DNA of 50,197 bases from Ktedonobacteraceae bacterium (GTDB taxonomy: Bacteria; Chloroflexota; Ktedonobacteria; Ktedonobacterales; Ktedonobacteraceae), in the NCBI GenBank assembly GCA_014896635.1, contig JADBKA010000003.1, positions 1 through 50,197 of the forward strand, given 5' to 3'. How positions within the stretch are numbered: the first letter of the stretch is position 1; every line of letters begins with the position of its first letter. Below, piece after piece: positions 33,057 through 42,347 of the stretch. A model generated the notes under the pieces. That model was not told the DNA's origin. It saw nothing but the letters and a program-made list of their open reading frames with translations, and did no database searches. The position numbers and the translations under genes were made by a program.

Positions 33057-33119
33057 ACATCCCTGGCTCAGGCAGGGATATCACTACGCTGGTTCCGCTT
33101 CCTGTGATACCATATATGC

Positions 33120-34001
33120 ATGGGTATTTTTCTTGGCCTTGTGGCAGCCGTCGGCTGGGGAGCCGGCGACTTTTTAGCGCGTCATGTGACGCATCGTATT
33201 GGCACCTATCGTACACTGTTATTCATTCAACTGGCTGGTGTCTGTGGCCTGAGTGTGTTCTTGCTCAGCACAGGTGAACTACAGCATCTGCTGGCCGGCG
33301 CTTCCTGGCAGGCGTGGGCATGGGCCATGCTGGCGGTTCTGCTCAATGTTCTCAGTACAGCGTCCCTTTATCGCGCATTCGAGGTTGGCACGCTCATGCT
33401 GGTCTCGCCTATTGCGGCCAGTTATGCTGCTGTGACCGTACTGCTGGCCGTGCTGAGTGGAGAAACGCTCTCTCACCTGCACGATATCGGCATAGGCATC
33501 GTTCTGCTAGGCGTTATTGCTGCGGCCACACCGCTGGTCAAGCTGCCTGCGCGGCAAGAGCTGCCAGACAAAGGTAAGAGCAAAGCCGTGCCAGGCATTA
33601 TCTGGGCGCTGCTCGCAGCCGTCAGCTATGGGATAACGTTCTGGCTGCTTGGTTTTCGTGTGACGCCAGTGCTGGGTAGCGTCGTTCCAATCTGGCTGAT
33701 ACGATTGATGACGCCCTGCCTGCTCACAGTTTGCGCGCCGCTGCTGCGGCAGTCGATTCGCCTGCCACGTGGAAGAATCTGGTGGGCAATCATCGGCGTC
33801 AGCGTGCTTGATACACTGGCATACGTCGCGTATGCGTTCGGCATCACATTGGGGCAGGTGTCGATCATTACCGTCCTCTCCTCGCTCTACAGCGTGGTGA
33901 CAGTCATCCTGGCCTGGATCTTTCTGCGCGAGCAGTTGCAGAGCAGCCAGTGGTTCGGTGTCGGCGCAATTTTCGTGGGCGTGGCTCTGGTCAACATGTA
34001 A
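33120..34001 (+). CDS. EamA-family (DMT) permease
   Basis: 293 residues, about ten membrane helices in two EamA repeats. Repeat 1 opens GIFLGLVAAVGWGAGDFLAR and includes SLYRAFEVGTLMLVSPIAAS; repeat 2 starts near 150 with IIWALLAAVSYGITFWLLGF and ends ITVLSSLYSVVTVILAWIFL. Exporters of amino acids, nucleosides or other small metabolites. No ribosome site is seen before the ATG, so the message may be nearly leaderless. It sits right after repeat copy B and 42 bp before the ribokinase-like gene, probably cotranscribed with it. Confidence 0.9.
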   Translation: MGIFLGLVAAVGWGAGDFLARHVTHRIGTYRTLLFIQLAGVCGLSVFLLSTGELQHLLAGASWQAWAWAMLAVLLNVLSTASLYRAFEVGTLMLVSPIAASYAAVTVLLAVLSGETLSHLHDIGIGIVLLGVIAAATPLVKLPARQELPDKGKSKAVPGIIWALLAAVSYGITFWLLGFRVTPVLGSVVPIWLIRLMTPCLLTVCAPLLRQSIRLPRGRIWWAIIGVSVLDTLAYVAYAFGITLGQVSIITVLSSLYSVVTVILAWIFLREQLQSSQWFGVGAIFVGVALVNM

Positions 34002-34043
34002 AACATATACAAAAAAAAGTTCTAGCAGGAAAGGAGCGGGAGA

Positions 34044-35009
34044 ATGGGGACAGTAGTTGTGCTCGGCAGCCTGATCACCGACCTTGTAGCGCGTGCGTCA
34101 CGTTTTCCTCTGCCCGGCGAGGCGTTGATCGGCAACGATTTTGCTATCTTTCTCGGCGGGAAAGGCATCAACCAGGCGATCACAGCCGCGCGCATGGGTG
34201 CGCGTGTCACGCTGGTCGGGCGTGTAGGTATGGACACCTTTGGCGATGCCTTCTTTCCTGAGTTGAAGCGCGAGAACATCGACAGCACTTATGTCGAGCG
34301 CGACCCACATATCGGCACAGGTGTTTCCGTGATCATCATTGCTGAGGAGAGCGGGCAGAATGCGATTGTGGCTGCGCCCCTTGCCAATCTGGCCGTACCC
34401 GGCGAGACGGTCGAGGCGGCTTTACGGACAACACGAGCACATCGCGCTGAGAGGAACGATCAGGGAATTTTTCTGGCACAGTGCGAGACCAGCAGAGTTT
34501 CTTATGAAACCGGCCTGCATGTCGCACGCCAGCTCGGCATGACGACTATCTTGAACGTAGCTCCTATCCCGCGCGAGTTGCCCGAAGATACACTGTTCGC
34601 TCTGGTTGATATTCTGATTGTCAATGAAGTCGAGGCCGCGATCCTCTCGCAGAAACCAGTCTCGACACCACAGAGCGCGCAGGGGGCAGCAGAAGATCTG
34701 CTGGCGAAGGGACCCCAGCACGTGATCGTCACGCTCGGCGCGCAGGGGAGCGTGTGGAGTCGGAGAGACGGCGCGGCGGCAGAGCATCATTTTCAGCCGC
34801 CTTTCAAGGTGCAGGGAGTCGATGCGACAGCGGCGGGCGATGCTTTCTGCGGCACGCTGGCAGCCAGCCTGGCGGACGGCTCGACGATGAAGTCGGCGTT
34901 GCTGCGAGCCAGCGCAGCAGGCGCACTGACTGCCTCCCGCAAAGGTGCCATCATTGCACTGCCAACGCTCGCCGAAGTTGAGGCGCTGCTGACACAACAA
35001 TCGGCGTAG
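34044..35009 (+). CDS. Ribokinase-like PfkB-family sugar kinase
   Basis: 321 residues. N-terminal PfkB signature LGGKGINQAITAARMG (about 38-53), preceded by GSLITDLVARASRFPLPGE; C-terminal signature VDATAAGDAFCGTLAASL (about 259-276), with the catalytic base Asp in AAGDAF. Phosphorylates ribose or a related sugar or nucleoside with ATP. AGGAG lies before the ATG. The first Gly of the usual GAGD anion hole is Ala. The partner gene upstream is a DMT permease, not an rbs importer, so the substrate remains open. Confidence 0.9.
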   Translation: MGTVVVLGSLITDLVARASRFPLPGEALIGNDFAIFLGGKGINQAITAARMGARVTLVGRVGMDTFGDAFFPELKRENIDSTYVERDPHIGTGVSVIIIAEESGQNAIVAAPLANLAVPGETVEAALRTTRAHRAERNDQGIFLAQCETSRVSYETGLHVARQLGMTTILNVAPIPRELPEDTLFALVDILIVNEVEAAILSQKPVSTPQSAQGAAEDLLAKGPQHVIVTLGAQGSVWSRRDGAAAEHHFQPPFKVQGVDATAAGDAFCGTLAASLADGSTMKSALLRASAAGALTASRKGAIIALPTLAEVEALLTQQSA

Positions 35010-35074
35010 TTATAGAATTATGCAATCTATGATTATAGCAGGTGCGAGAGCCGTCTTCTTGCCTCTCTTCCAGT

Positions 35075-36790
35075 TTAGCCGGCTCCGCTCGCACCGCCGC
35101 CTGCCGCGCCTCCACCGCCGCCGCCACTGCTACTGGTGCCTGCGGAGTGAGACGCGCTCATCATGACCACGAAGTACGAGAAATCCTCGCTTGTTCCGCC
35201 CCTCGCCAGCGAATGGAACCAGGGTGGCACTTCTATCATCCCCTGCTGCTGGAAGAATTTTGCCCATTTCTCGGCCAGGCCGAAGGCTGTGGCATAGATC
35301 AGGTAGTCCCTGAACGTCTCCGGCGCAAAAACGGGTTCGCGTCCGCGCACAACGTCCTTGAGATAGCGCGAGAATGCGCGCCAGCGAACCGCTTCCAGCG
35401 CTCCCTGGTCGCTGAGTGGTGCGTAGACGGCCCAGAGTATCCATACAACAGTAGCAGCCAGGCCCACAGCCAGCGGCAGAAAGATGAGCGGCCACATGCC
35501 CGCCGGCCCGGCGATGACAGCGACAAGAGTCACGCCAACAACAAACGTCAGCAGAGACACGATCAAACTGATACCAAACATGCGCATCCGCATACGCGAG
35601 CGTTCCACATCAATCAATCCCCTTTCGATCATCTCCTGTTTCAGCGGCTTTGTGAAACGCCGCGAACGGCTCATGTAACGCTGCCCGAATTTCTCGATGG
35701 TGATGGCAGTGCGCCTTTCCCCTTTGTCCTCGAAGAGGATCGAGAGCAATCCCAGTTCGTAGGGACGCAGGTCAGGGAGTTGCTCTTGCAGTGTGATCAG
35801 GAAATCGGGATAGCTTTTGTACCACTTTTTCCGCTCTTCAACCTGTCCGATCATCACCGCGCCCTTCCGACCCAGGTCGAACAGGGTCGCAAGTGCGCTG
35901 TTCCATTGCCCGGTGCTGGTGGGGGAGAGCAGCGCCCCGGCGATGGCAGGCGGCAGTTCGTCAGGTGGTGCAGGCAGGGTGCGTATGCCCTCTTCTGTCG
36001 GTATGGCTCTGCGGCGATAGCGGCTGTACTGCCAGAGCGCAGGAAAGAGGATGAGCAGAAAGAGCGCCAATCCACCCGCCAGGGAAGGGAGCACAAGCGT
36101 GCTGGCCTGCTCCTGGAGCTGCTGCCAGCGGGGCGCGGTTGCAATCAGCGTACCGGCGCGGAAATGCATAGCGATCTCCAGCCGTGAGCCGGCGCGAATG
36201 TCCCGCGCTGAGACGATAATCTGCCCGGCATCAGTTGTCACCTGTCCCTGACCGCGTGTGATCTGTGGAGAGTCAACGGGTACGGCCTGCTCAGGATAGC
36301 GGATGGTTGTGGTGGAAGAGCGAATGTCGTAGTCGTACTCAGTGGGCAGGATCTCCCAGTTCAAAAAGTCGCCCTTAGCGGTTTTCTGCACAACTCCCAG
36401 GTCCCGATAGGTCAGAGTAAACGTATGCGTCTGATCCGAAAGTGGGGAGAAGTGCCAGGTCACTTTGAGTGGATCGCCGTTGACAATCTCCACCTGACCG
36501 GCTGCTGTCCCCTGTGGGAGAACATGACCATCCATCGCGGCTGAAAGGACGGAGACGCCATCGGTTTTGCTGGCCGGTAAGTGGCGATAGACATAAGTAA
36601 ACGATCCACCACTGAATTTGAAGACTATCGTCTCCTGTACCAGCAAGGAGCCATCCTGCTGCACGGTGATCGCCTGGTCGAATCGCTCCGCGCTGTAGCT
36701 TTTGGCTGGCGCCTGCATCTGAGCCGGCGCTAACTGCTGTGAGAAAAAGAGCAAGATTAGCGGCAAAGCAAGGAATATACGTTGAAACAT
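35075..36790 (-). CDS. DUF2207 membrane protein
   Basis: 571 residues. Signal peptide MFQRIFLALPLILLFFSQQL with cleavage near AQA, an extracytoplasmic DUF2207 domain (about 35-240: AERFDQAITVQQDGSLLVQE, FTYVYRHLPA, WHFSPLSDQTHTFTLTYRD), a membrane helix near 250, a cytoplasmic region with YELGLLSILFEDKGERRTA, two more helices around 405-455 (given by ISLIVSLLTFVVGVTLVAVI and PLIFLPLAVGLAATVVWILW), and a Gly/Ala/Ser-rich tail. The family is widespread and of unknown function, possibly envelope stress or cell-surface assembly. Monocistronic. A 381-residue opposite-strand frame over it is a shadow. Confidence 0.88.
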   Translation of the reverse strand: MFQRIFLALPLILLFFSQQLAPAQMQAPAKSYSAERFDQAITVQQDGSLLVQETIVFKFSGGSFTYVYRHLPASKTDGVSVLSAAMDGHVLPQGTAAGQVEIVNGDPLKVTWHFSPLSDQTHTFTLTYRDLGVVQKTAKGDFLNWEILPTEYDYDIRSSTTTIRYPEQAVPVDSPQITRGQGQVTTDAGQIIVSARDIRAGSRLEIAMHFRAGTLIATAPRWQQLQEQASTLVLPSLAGGLALFLLILFPALWQYSRYRRRAIPTEEGIRTLPAPPDELPPAIAGALLSPTSTGQWNSALATLFDLGRKGAVMIGQVEERKKWYKSYPDFLITLQEQLPDLRPYELGLLSILFEDKGERRTAITIEKFGQRYMSRSRRFTKPLKQEMIERGLIDVERSRMRMRMFGISLIVSLLTFVVGVTLVAVIAGPAGMWPLIFLPLAVGLAATVVWILWAVYAPLSDQGALEAVRWRAFSRYLKDVVRGREPVFAPETFRDYLIYATAFGLAEKWAKFFQQQGMIEVPPWFHSLARGGTSEDFSYFVVMMSASHSAGTSSSGGGGGGAAGGGASGAG

Positions 36791-37062
36791 TCCTCTGCAT
36801 CTCCTGGCCGGTTGTGCTATGAAAGCTTTTTACACAAACCGATCTTTTATTCTCTGTAAGAGTATAAACCGCGCTACAACGAAATTTTCCGTACTGAAAA
36901 ATTAATGAGAGCACAGAATCCCATAACCCTCTATACTATAGCCTCTTTTGCTCTCAAAACAATCACAGCAGGTGCATTCTTACTCTCAATCGAGACACAA
37001 AGCGAACCTGGCTACGCCCTCATCTATCATCTTTTGCTAACTCTTACATGATTCTGCAATAG

Positions 37063-37192
37063 CTCCGGGTACATATGCAAGGGGAGTCTGACCCGCTTCG
37101 ACTCTCGTCCATACCCGGAGCCAGCCCCGGCCAGGGAAAAAACACGTAACCTGGGAGAGCGCTGGCTCTGTCATCAGCCAGGCGTCCCCTGG
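37063..37192. repeat. Inverted-repeat block in a 453-bp gene-free gap
   Basis: The gap 36791-37243 separates the DUF2207 start from the monooxygenase end. The part near 36791-37040 is A/T-rich and is the likely promoter region of the DUF2207 gene. From 37063 lie CTCCGGGTA (37063-37071) and TACCCGGAG (37112-37120), then CCAGGG (37131-37136) with CCCTGG (37187-37192) followed by ACCCCG. The second pair resembles the element at 15882-15974. No gene seen. Confidence 0.4.
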
Positions 37193-37243
37193 ACCCCGAA
37201 ACCGCCGGGTCTCTTGATAATGCAGAGAGAGCGCGTGTAACAA

Positions 37244-38524
37244 TCAACGTAGTTCGCGGCGCACATGTTCCTGCCAGCAACCCAGGGCCGTGATGCGGGC
37301 TGGTAGTGTGCGTACGGCGGGAGAGCGCAGCAGGAGATGCGCGATGGGGGGTAGTTGAAAAGGTTTGTGGGCATTGAGTGCTCTGACGATCTGTTGCTGC
37401 ACAAAACGTATCCAGGTCTGGGCGATGCGAGTACGCCACTCGCGGCGTCGCTGGACGGCAGCCAGGTCGTTGAGCGACACGCAGTGCTGCTTGAGGGGCA
37501 GACTCAGCCTGTTTGCTGCCGCCACTGCATCCTGAATGGCGAGATTGATGCCAACCGAGCCAACAGGCGACATAACATGGGCGGCATCGCCGATGAGCAG
37601 CAGACCGGCACGATACCAGCGGTCCAGGCGACTCGATTCGATGGAGAGCAGCGCAACCTGTTTCCAGTCCCGCAGCACTTTCACACGGTCGGCCAGCCAG
37701 GGAACACAGCCAGCAACTGAGCATTGTAGAGCCTCTATACCCGCTTCTCGCGCCTGCTGGTAGGTCCCCTTGCCGATAGCGCATCCTACCTGCCACTGCT
37801 CCCCACGATTGAGCAGCACGAGAAAGAGACCGGGCGAGAGGTAGAGATCGACGGCTTCTGTTTGCGGATCATCGACGTAGCGTGGTAGATGGAACCAGAG
37901 AAAGTCCAGGGTCGGCGAAAGCTTGCGAGGAATCAGACCCGCGAGCCGGCGCGTCCAGGAGAAGCGACCATCAGCGCCAACCGTCAGCAGTGCACGCACC
38001 TCAACCATCCCATCACTTCCCCGATAGCGTACTCCGCGAATCACCCCATCTTCTTCAATTAATTGTTCTACGCGCGCACCCATTACCAGTTGAAAACTGG
38101 CATACTGCTTTGCCTCGGCTGCCAGAAACTCAAGAAACTTTACCTGCGGCATACGCATGATGTAGGGATAGGGCGTTTTCAGGTAACGAAAGTCGTCGAA
38201 AGGAATCAGACCGGCAGAAGTATGCAACTGGACATAACTGGCCTTCGTGTGGGGGAGTCGAAGCAAGCGATCCGCCAGACCGAGTTCGTCCAAAATTTGC
38301 AGGATAGCCGGGTGAATCGTATCGCCGCGAAACTCGCGGTCAAAATCTTTATGCGCTTCCAGCAGTGTCACTGTTATGCCCTGACGCGCCAGTAACAGAG
38401 CCAGAAATACTCCTGCCGGTCCTGCACCAACAATACAGCAGGTTGTCTGAAGCATCTTATATGTATATTCTCTCTCATTCATCTCCTGCGGTATCAATGA
38501 TTGTTGCCACACTACACCACTCAT
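37244..38524 (-). CDS. FAD-dependent monooxygenase (PHBH/UbiH type)
   Basis: 426 residues from the ATG that abuts the upstream stop codon (TAA ATG); in-frame ATGs at 38482 (with AGGAG) and 38455 are also possible. Class A flavoprotein monooxygenase: GxGxxG in CCIVGAGPAGVFLALLLARQ, Arg in FRGDTIHPAILQIL, the DG motif LTVGADGRFSWTRR and the GD motif LLIGDAAHVMSPVGSVGINL. It hydroxylates an aromatic substrate with NAD(P)H and O2. Cotranscribed with a NarL-type response regulator whose TAA touches its start. It could tailor an aromatic product, but the polyketide cluster is 33 kb away, so any link is only a guess. Confidence 0.9.
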   Translation of the reverse strand: MSGVVWQQSLIPQEMNEREYTYKMLQTTCCIVGAGPAGVFLALLLARQGITVTLLEAHKDFDREFRGDTIHPAILQILDELGLADRLLRLPHTKASYVQLHTSAGLIPFDDFRYLKTPYPYIMRMPQVKFLEFLAAEAKQYASFQLVMGARVEQLIEEDGVIRGVRYRGSDGMVEVRALLTVGADGRFSWTRRLAGLIPRKLSPTLDFLWFHLPRYVDDPQTEAVDLYLSPGLFLVLLNRGEQWQVGCAIGKGTYQQAREAGIEALQCSVAGCVPWLADRVKVLRDWKQVALLSIESSRLDRWYRAGLLLIGDAAHVMSPVGSVGINLAIQDAVAAANRLSLPLKQHCVSLNDLAAVQRRREWRTRIAQTWIRFVQQQIVRALNAHKPFQLPPIAHLLLRSPAVRTLPARITALGCWQEHVRRELR

Positions 38525-39202
38525 TTAACTATTTCCTTTCACGCTCTCCATTTGTAATCGCTGGCATTGGAATAGTTGTTGCATGTACAGAACAGTCTGT
38601 AAACGATCTCTCGTCCCTAGCTTCTCATAAATATGGCTCAGGTGATTGCGGACGGTTTTCGGACTGATAAAGAAAAATCCGGCGATATCATGCGTTGTGC
38701 GACCTTCAACGACCAGAGAGAGAATTTCCCGCTCTCTGGCTGTGAGATGCTGCAATGGCTCGCTTTCGACTGTGTCTCTGCGGGTCGGCGTGCGTAACAG
38801 GTGCAGAGCGGCAAAAGGAGGGACCAGTATACCAGCCTCATAGACGGTGCGCAGCGCCGCCGCGAGTTCCTGGGCAGTCACAGTTTTACTGATATATCCC
38901 CTGGCGCCGGCGCGGAAAGCTTCTCCCACATACATGTCAGACTGACATGCTGTCAAAATGATCACCTTCACCTGGGGATACTTCCTCGCAATCAATCTGC
39001 ACGTCTCAAGGCCGCCAAGCCGGGGCATATGCAGTTCCATCAGTACAATATCGGGTATCTGCTTCTTGAATCGCTCCAGGAGCGTGATTCCATCCTGGGC
39101 GGTTCCTATTACCGCGAACTCAGCATACTTCTCCAGCGCCAGCCTGATCCCTTCCATGACCAGACGGTGTTCATCCGCAAGCATAATTTTCATGGCTGCC
39201 AT
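38525..39202 (-). CDS. NarL/FixJ-type response regulator with Glu at the phospho-acceptor site
   Basis: 225 residues from the ATG at 39202, which has GGAGAGG five bases upstream (the frame opens at 39232 without one). The receiver domain (about 4-120) shows the acidic pair Asp10-Glu11, the Thr in VIILTACQ and the Lys in GYISKTVT. The phospho-acceptor segment is DIVLMELHMP, so Glu56 replaces the Asp of the usual VLMDxxMP. The LuxR-type helix-turn-helix (about 155-215) is intact: LTAREREILSLVVEGRTTHD and ISPKTVRNHLSHIYEKL. No histidine kinase is adjacent. A Glu here often mimics phosphorylation, so it may be constitutively active. It is coupled to the monooxygenase gene. Confidence 0.92.
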   Translation of the reverse strand: MAAMKIMLADEHRLVMEGIRLALEKYAEFAVIGTAQDGITLLERFKKQIPDIVLMELHMPRLGGLETCRLIARKYPQVKVIILTACQSDMYVGEAFRAGARGYISKTVTAQELAAALRTVYEAGILVPPFAALHLLRTPTRRDTVESEPLQHLTAREREILSLVVEGRTTHDIAGFFFISPKTVRNHLSHIYEKLGTRDRLQTVLYMQQLFQCQRLQMESVKGNS

Positions 39203-39310
39203 CCACACCTCTCCACACGTGATTATCGTCATAGATTTGATAGCAGTCGATGCCTCTTCTTACCTCTCCTGTACTTTTATTATGAAGGATGGCATCAAAT
39301 CCTATTCCTG

Positions 39311-41029
39311 CTATTCAAATGCCGACTCATCGAACATTTCTGGCCGGGGATTCATCGGAAACGCCGGTGGTGTCGCTGGCATCGGCGGTGATGCCGGTAC
39401 CCGAACGGCCTGCTGTGGCGCCGTCTGTTCCAGGCGTGATTCTTCGGAAAGAGCGGTGCGTACAGGTGCCTGTGGCGCTGTTTTCTGCAAGGGATAGGCG
39501 GAATACGGTGTAGGAGGAAGAGGAGGAAAATCCTGTTGCTGCGCTATCGCCTGTTGACTTACTACTGCGGGCGGGGGAGCATAGGCGGCATGGTCATAGT
39601 ATGCAGCAAAGCCGTTGTTTCTTGACGCCATAGCAGAAGATTGAGAGGAATGCCGCTTCCGGTTCTTGCTGCGTACTACAAGGAAAAGCGCAAGAAGTAC
39701 CACAGTGAGCAGAGCCAGAGCGATGAGGATGAGGCCGAACACAGGGAGAGAATTTACATTGACACTGGCAACAGTTGTCGGCGATGCTGGCGCCGGTTCT
39801 TTCTTTGCCTGAACAGTAGCATATTGCAGGTAAGGAGTGACGGCCTGAAAATGGGGATATTTTGTTTTGATTTGTGTGAAAAGCTGCTGAGCCTGGCGCC
39901 AGTGGCCGGGAGTCGTCGAAGCATACGCCTTAAAAGCCTGCGTCCACGTTTGCATAAATGGTCCCGGCGTGGTGTTCAGGCCGAGCGATTGTACCATCGC
40001 GCGCGCACTGTTGCTGGCCTGGAGAAACGTGGTGCCACCAGTCTCTGAGAGGCCAAAGCTGACGATGCCTACAATATTCCCCTGAGCATCGAGGGCTGGG
40101 CCGCCGCTGTCGCCATGCTCGATGTTACCGCTCACCTGGATGACGGGCGCCCCGGCATCGCTGGTCTTCAATGCACTGACGAAGAGCTTATTAATCGACG
40201 AGGTAAGAAAAGTATCGGGCAGTTTTTTCTCGCTCACATCGCCGCTGCCGGGAAAACCAATGACGGTCAGTTCATCCTGCGGCTCAACGCCGGCAGAGTC
40301 GCCCAGATTGAGTGCGGGCGTATCGTTGATATTCACATGAATAATAGCGGTATCTTTTGCGTTAAAATCGCTTTCCTGCTTGATGGCGTCAACTTTTGCA
40401 TGTGCCCAGGGCGGCAGACCACCAAGCGAAGCAGATTCTAGCAGGCCGGTGTAATCGGTACTGAGATAGACCTCACTGGCTGGTCGGCCATACGTCGTGT
40501 TAGCAGGGAAATAGCCACTGACCAGCGCACCGAGCATATCTTCCGGCTTGACCGGCATCGCTGGACGAAATACGCGATTATAGTAATCTGCGACATCCGG
40601 TGCAGCTACCTGAAATAAAAACTGATCAGTTGTTTTGTCCTTCGGAGGATTGACAACATGATCGGCGGTGAGAATGTCGCCCTGAGAAGAGATAAACGCA
40701 CCACTGCCTGAAAGCTTCAGAGGATAACTCCCGCCGTTCTGGGGGAAATTCGCGCGGTGTACCGGCGAAAATTGCACTGTCAGACGCCCGTTGAGCGTCG
40801 TGATGATGCGCACTACCGCCGGTCTGGCGATATCAACTGCCTGAATTACCGGATTCCTGACATCGCCGCCCGGCATGCTCTCAGCATACGCTGGCGGAGC
40901 ACTGAGGATGACGCTCGCAACACAGAAGAAAGCGCATCCTATGGCAAAAATAAGGCGGAAAAACTGTCGATAACGATAGGGGAATATCAATACAAAGAAA
41001 GAAGCCCTCTTTTTATCTGCGTTTGCCAT
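39311..41029 (-). CDS. Membrane-anchored trypsin-like serine protease
   Basis: 572 residues from the ATG at 41029 (MANADKKRASFF); the frame is open to 41074. A long signal segment (FFRLIFAIGCAFFCVASVIL, then PAYAES) is followed by a chymotrypsin-fold domain with His124 (ILTADHVV), Asp226 (AKDTAIIHV) and Ser308 (EHGDSGGPALD). A helical ~70-residue spacer, a membrane helix near 425-445 (GLILIALALLTVVLLALFLV) and a Pro/Gln-rich cytoplasmic tail with RSKNRKRH complete it. No PDZ domain, so it differs from DegP/HtrA. Exterior protease with an inward tail: possibly a surface quality-control or signalling protease. Monocistronic. Confidence 0.88.
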   Translation of the reverse strand: MANADKKRASFFVLIFPYRYRQFFRLIFAIGCAFFCVASVILSAPPAYAESMPGGDVRNPVIQAVDIARPAVVRIITTLNGRLTVQFSPVHRANFPQNGGSYPLKLSGSGAFISSQGDILTADHVVNPPKDKTTDQFLFQVAAPDVADYYNRVFRPAMPVKPEDMLGALVSGYFPANTTYGRPASEVYLSTDYTGLLESASLGGLPPWAHAKVDAIKQESDFNAKDTAIIHVNINDTPALNLGDSAGVEPQDELTVIGFPGSGDVSEKKLPDTFLTSSINKLFVSALKTSDAGAPVIQVSGNIEHGDSGGPALDAQGNIVGIVSFGLSETGGTTFLQASNSARAMVQSLGLNTTPGPFMQTWTQAFKAYASTTPGHWRQAQQLFTQIKTKYPHFQAVTPYLQYATVQAKKEPAPASPTTVASVNVNSLPVFGLILIALALLTVVLLALFLVVRSKNRKRHSSQSSAMASRNNGFAAYYDHAAYAPPPAVVSQQAIAQQQDFPPLPPTPYSAYPLQKTAPQAPVRTALSEESRLEQTAPQQAVRVPASPPMPATPPAFPMNPRPEMFDESAFE

Positions 41030-41300
41030 TTTGCAAGTCCGCCTCCCAGGGAGCAAGTTCCTGATCAATCGCACCGTCTTCTCATTCAGGACCTATCGTA
41101 CCTGATGTATTGCCCGGCTGTCCACCGTTTAGCCATTATGGGTTCTGGTATTTCTGCCTTTTCCGCTTGTGACTGTGAGCGGCGTAATCTATAGTAGGAG
41201 TGGCAAGTTTCTATTTACTGGCACGGCTATCGTTGATCGGTAACCGTTTTATAGAGCAAAGGAAACAGGTTCTGCCCCGTTTTCAGAGGAAAAAGTAACT

Positions 41301-42347
41301 ATGGCAAAGAAGGATCAGACTTCACAACAGAAGAAGATACAAAAGAAAGAAAAAAAGCAAGACAAGCAAGAGAAGAGCCTGGAAGAACGTTTACAGAAGG
41401 CACAGGAAGAGCTGCGTAAAGCAGAAGAGCGCCTGCGCGATGCACAGGCTCGCGTGCAGAAACGCCAGGCCCGTGTAGTACACCTGGAAGAGCAACTGAC
41501 ACAGCTCCAGCGGCAACCGATAGTGCCTGCTGTCCCTGGCAACGAGGCCCCGGCCCCCTCACAGCCAGTGGAACAACTACCTTCGCCGCACGGCATCGTG
41601 CTGGCAGAGGAAGCGAGAGCCACTGGAGAGGCAAAGGCTTCACCCGCTACTGCGGAATCCAGTACAATGAAAGAAGAAGCCGTCACACGTGCTTTAGAGG
41701 CCCGGGAAGTTGCAGAGGCTGCTGAGGAAGAAGCATACCGTGCAGTGGAGCGCGTCTATGAGGCAATAGAACGCCTGGAACAGGGCGTAACTTATGGACG
41801 CCATCTTGAAGAGGGTTTGTCTGAACTGCGGGCAGAGGCCGAGCATGCCCAGGCCCGCGCCTATGAAGCCGAAGAGGCAGCTCGCGCAGCCGAAGAACAG
41901 GCGGCCCGCCTGAGCAGCGCTTCCCCACATTCAGAAACCAGAGAACAGCCGCTGCATACCGGGTATGAAGAATACAATACTGCGCTCTCCAGCACTGCGG
42001 AAGAAGAGCAGTCTACGGCGAACACCGGCGAACAGTCTATAGTAGATGAACGCGAGCAGCAAGATGAGCAAGACTGGCAACAGATCATCACTGCTCTGCG
42101 CGAGGAAGGAGAGCTAGAAAATGCACTGCTCTCCAACGAGCAGGAGAAAAATATAGATATATCGTCTACTGAATCAGATAAGCAAGAGGGAAAAGATATC
42201 GAAGAGTGTGAAAAGCAAATAGAGCAAGAAGTGCAGCCAGACACGACAGACACTCACCAGCCTGTTCCCCAGGCGCAAGCCATATCTGAGAACACTGATG
42301 ACGATACCCTGGAGATGCAGGCCATTCGTCCGGCGGAGCCGCAATAA
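41301..42347 (+). CDS. Acidic coiled-coil protein of unknown function
   Basis: 348 residues, no family recognised. A Lys-rich start (KKIQKKEKKQDKQEK) leads into a heptad coiled coil (about 30-70: EERLQKAQEELRKAEERLRD), a Pro/Ala linker with PSQPVEQLPSP, and a second long coiled coil (about 120-205) rich in Ala-Glu (AREVAEAAEEEAYRAVERVY). The last 140 residues are acidic, low-complexity and probably disordered. No signal or membrane segment. GAGG lies before the ATG. Its TAA is directly followed by the TTG start of the DUF2851 gene, and the pseudouridine synthase gene follows with an ATGA overlap, so it is the first gene of a tight three-gene operon. Possibly a ribosome- or nucleoid-associated scaffold; that is a guess. 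Confidence 0.75.
   Translation: MAKKDQTSQQKKIQKKEKKQDKQEKSLEERLQKAQEELRKAEERLRDAQARVQKRQARVVHLEEQLTQLQRQPIVPAVPGNEAPAPSQPVEQLPSPHGIVLAEEARATGEAKASPATAESSTMKEEAVTRALEAREVAEAAEEEAYRAVERVYEAIERLEQGVTYGRHLEEGLSELRAEAEHAQARAYEAEEAARAAEEQAARLSSASPHSETREQPLHTGYEEYNTALSSTAEEEQSTANTGEQSIVDEREQQDEQDWQQIITALREEGELENALLSNEQEKNIDISSTESDKQEGKDIEECEKQIEQEVQPDTTDTHQPVPQAQAISENTDDDTLEMQAIRPAEPQ

Noticed and set aside
35042..36187. A 381-residue open frame on the plus strand
   Set aside because: It is fully antisense to the DUF2207 gene and low-complexity in composition, with no domain.
37044..37796. A 250-residue minus-strand frame over the repeat block and monooxygenase end
   Set aside because: Out of frame with the FAD monooxygenase, no domain, Arg/Cys-rich shadow composition.
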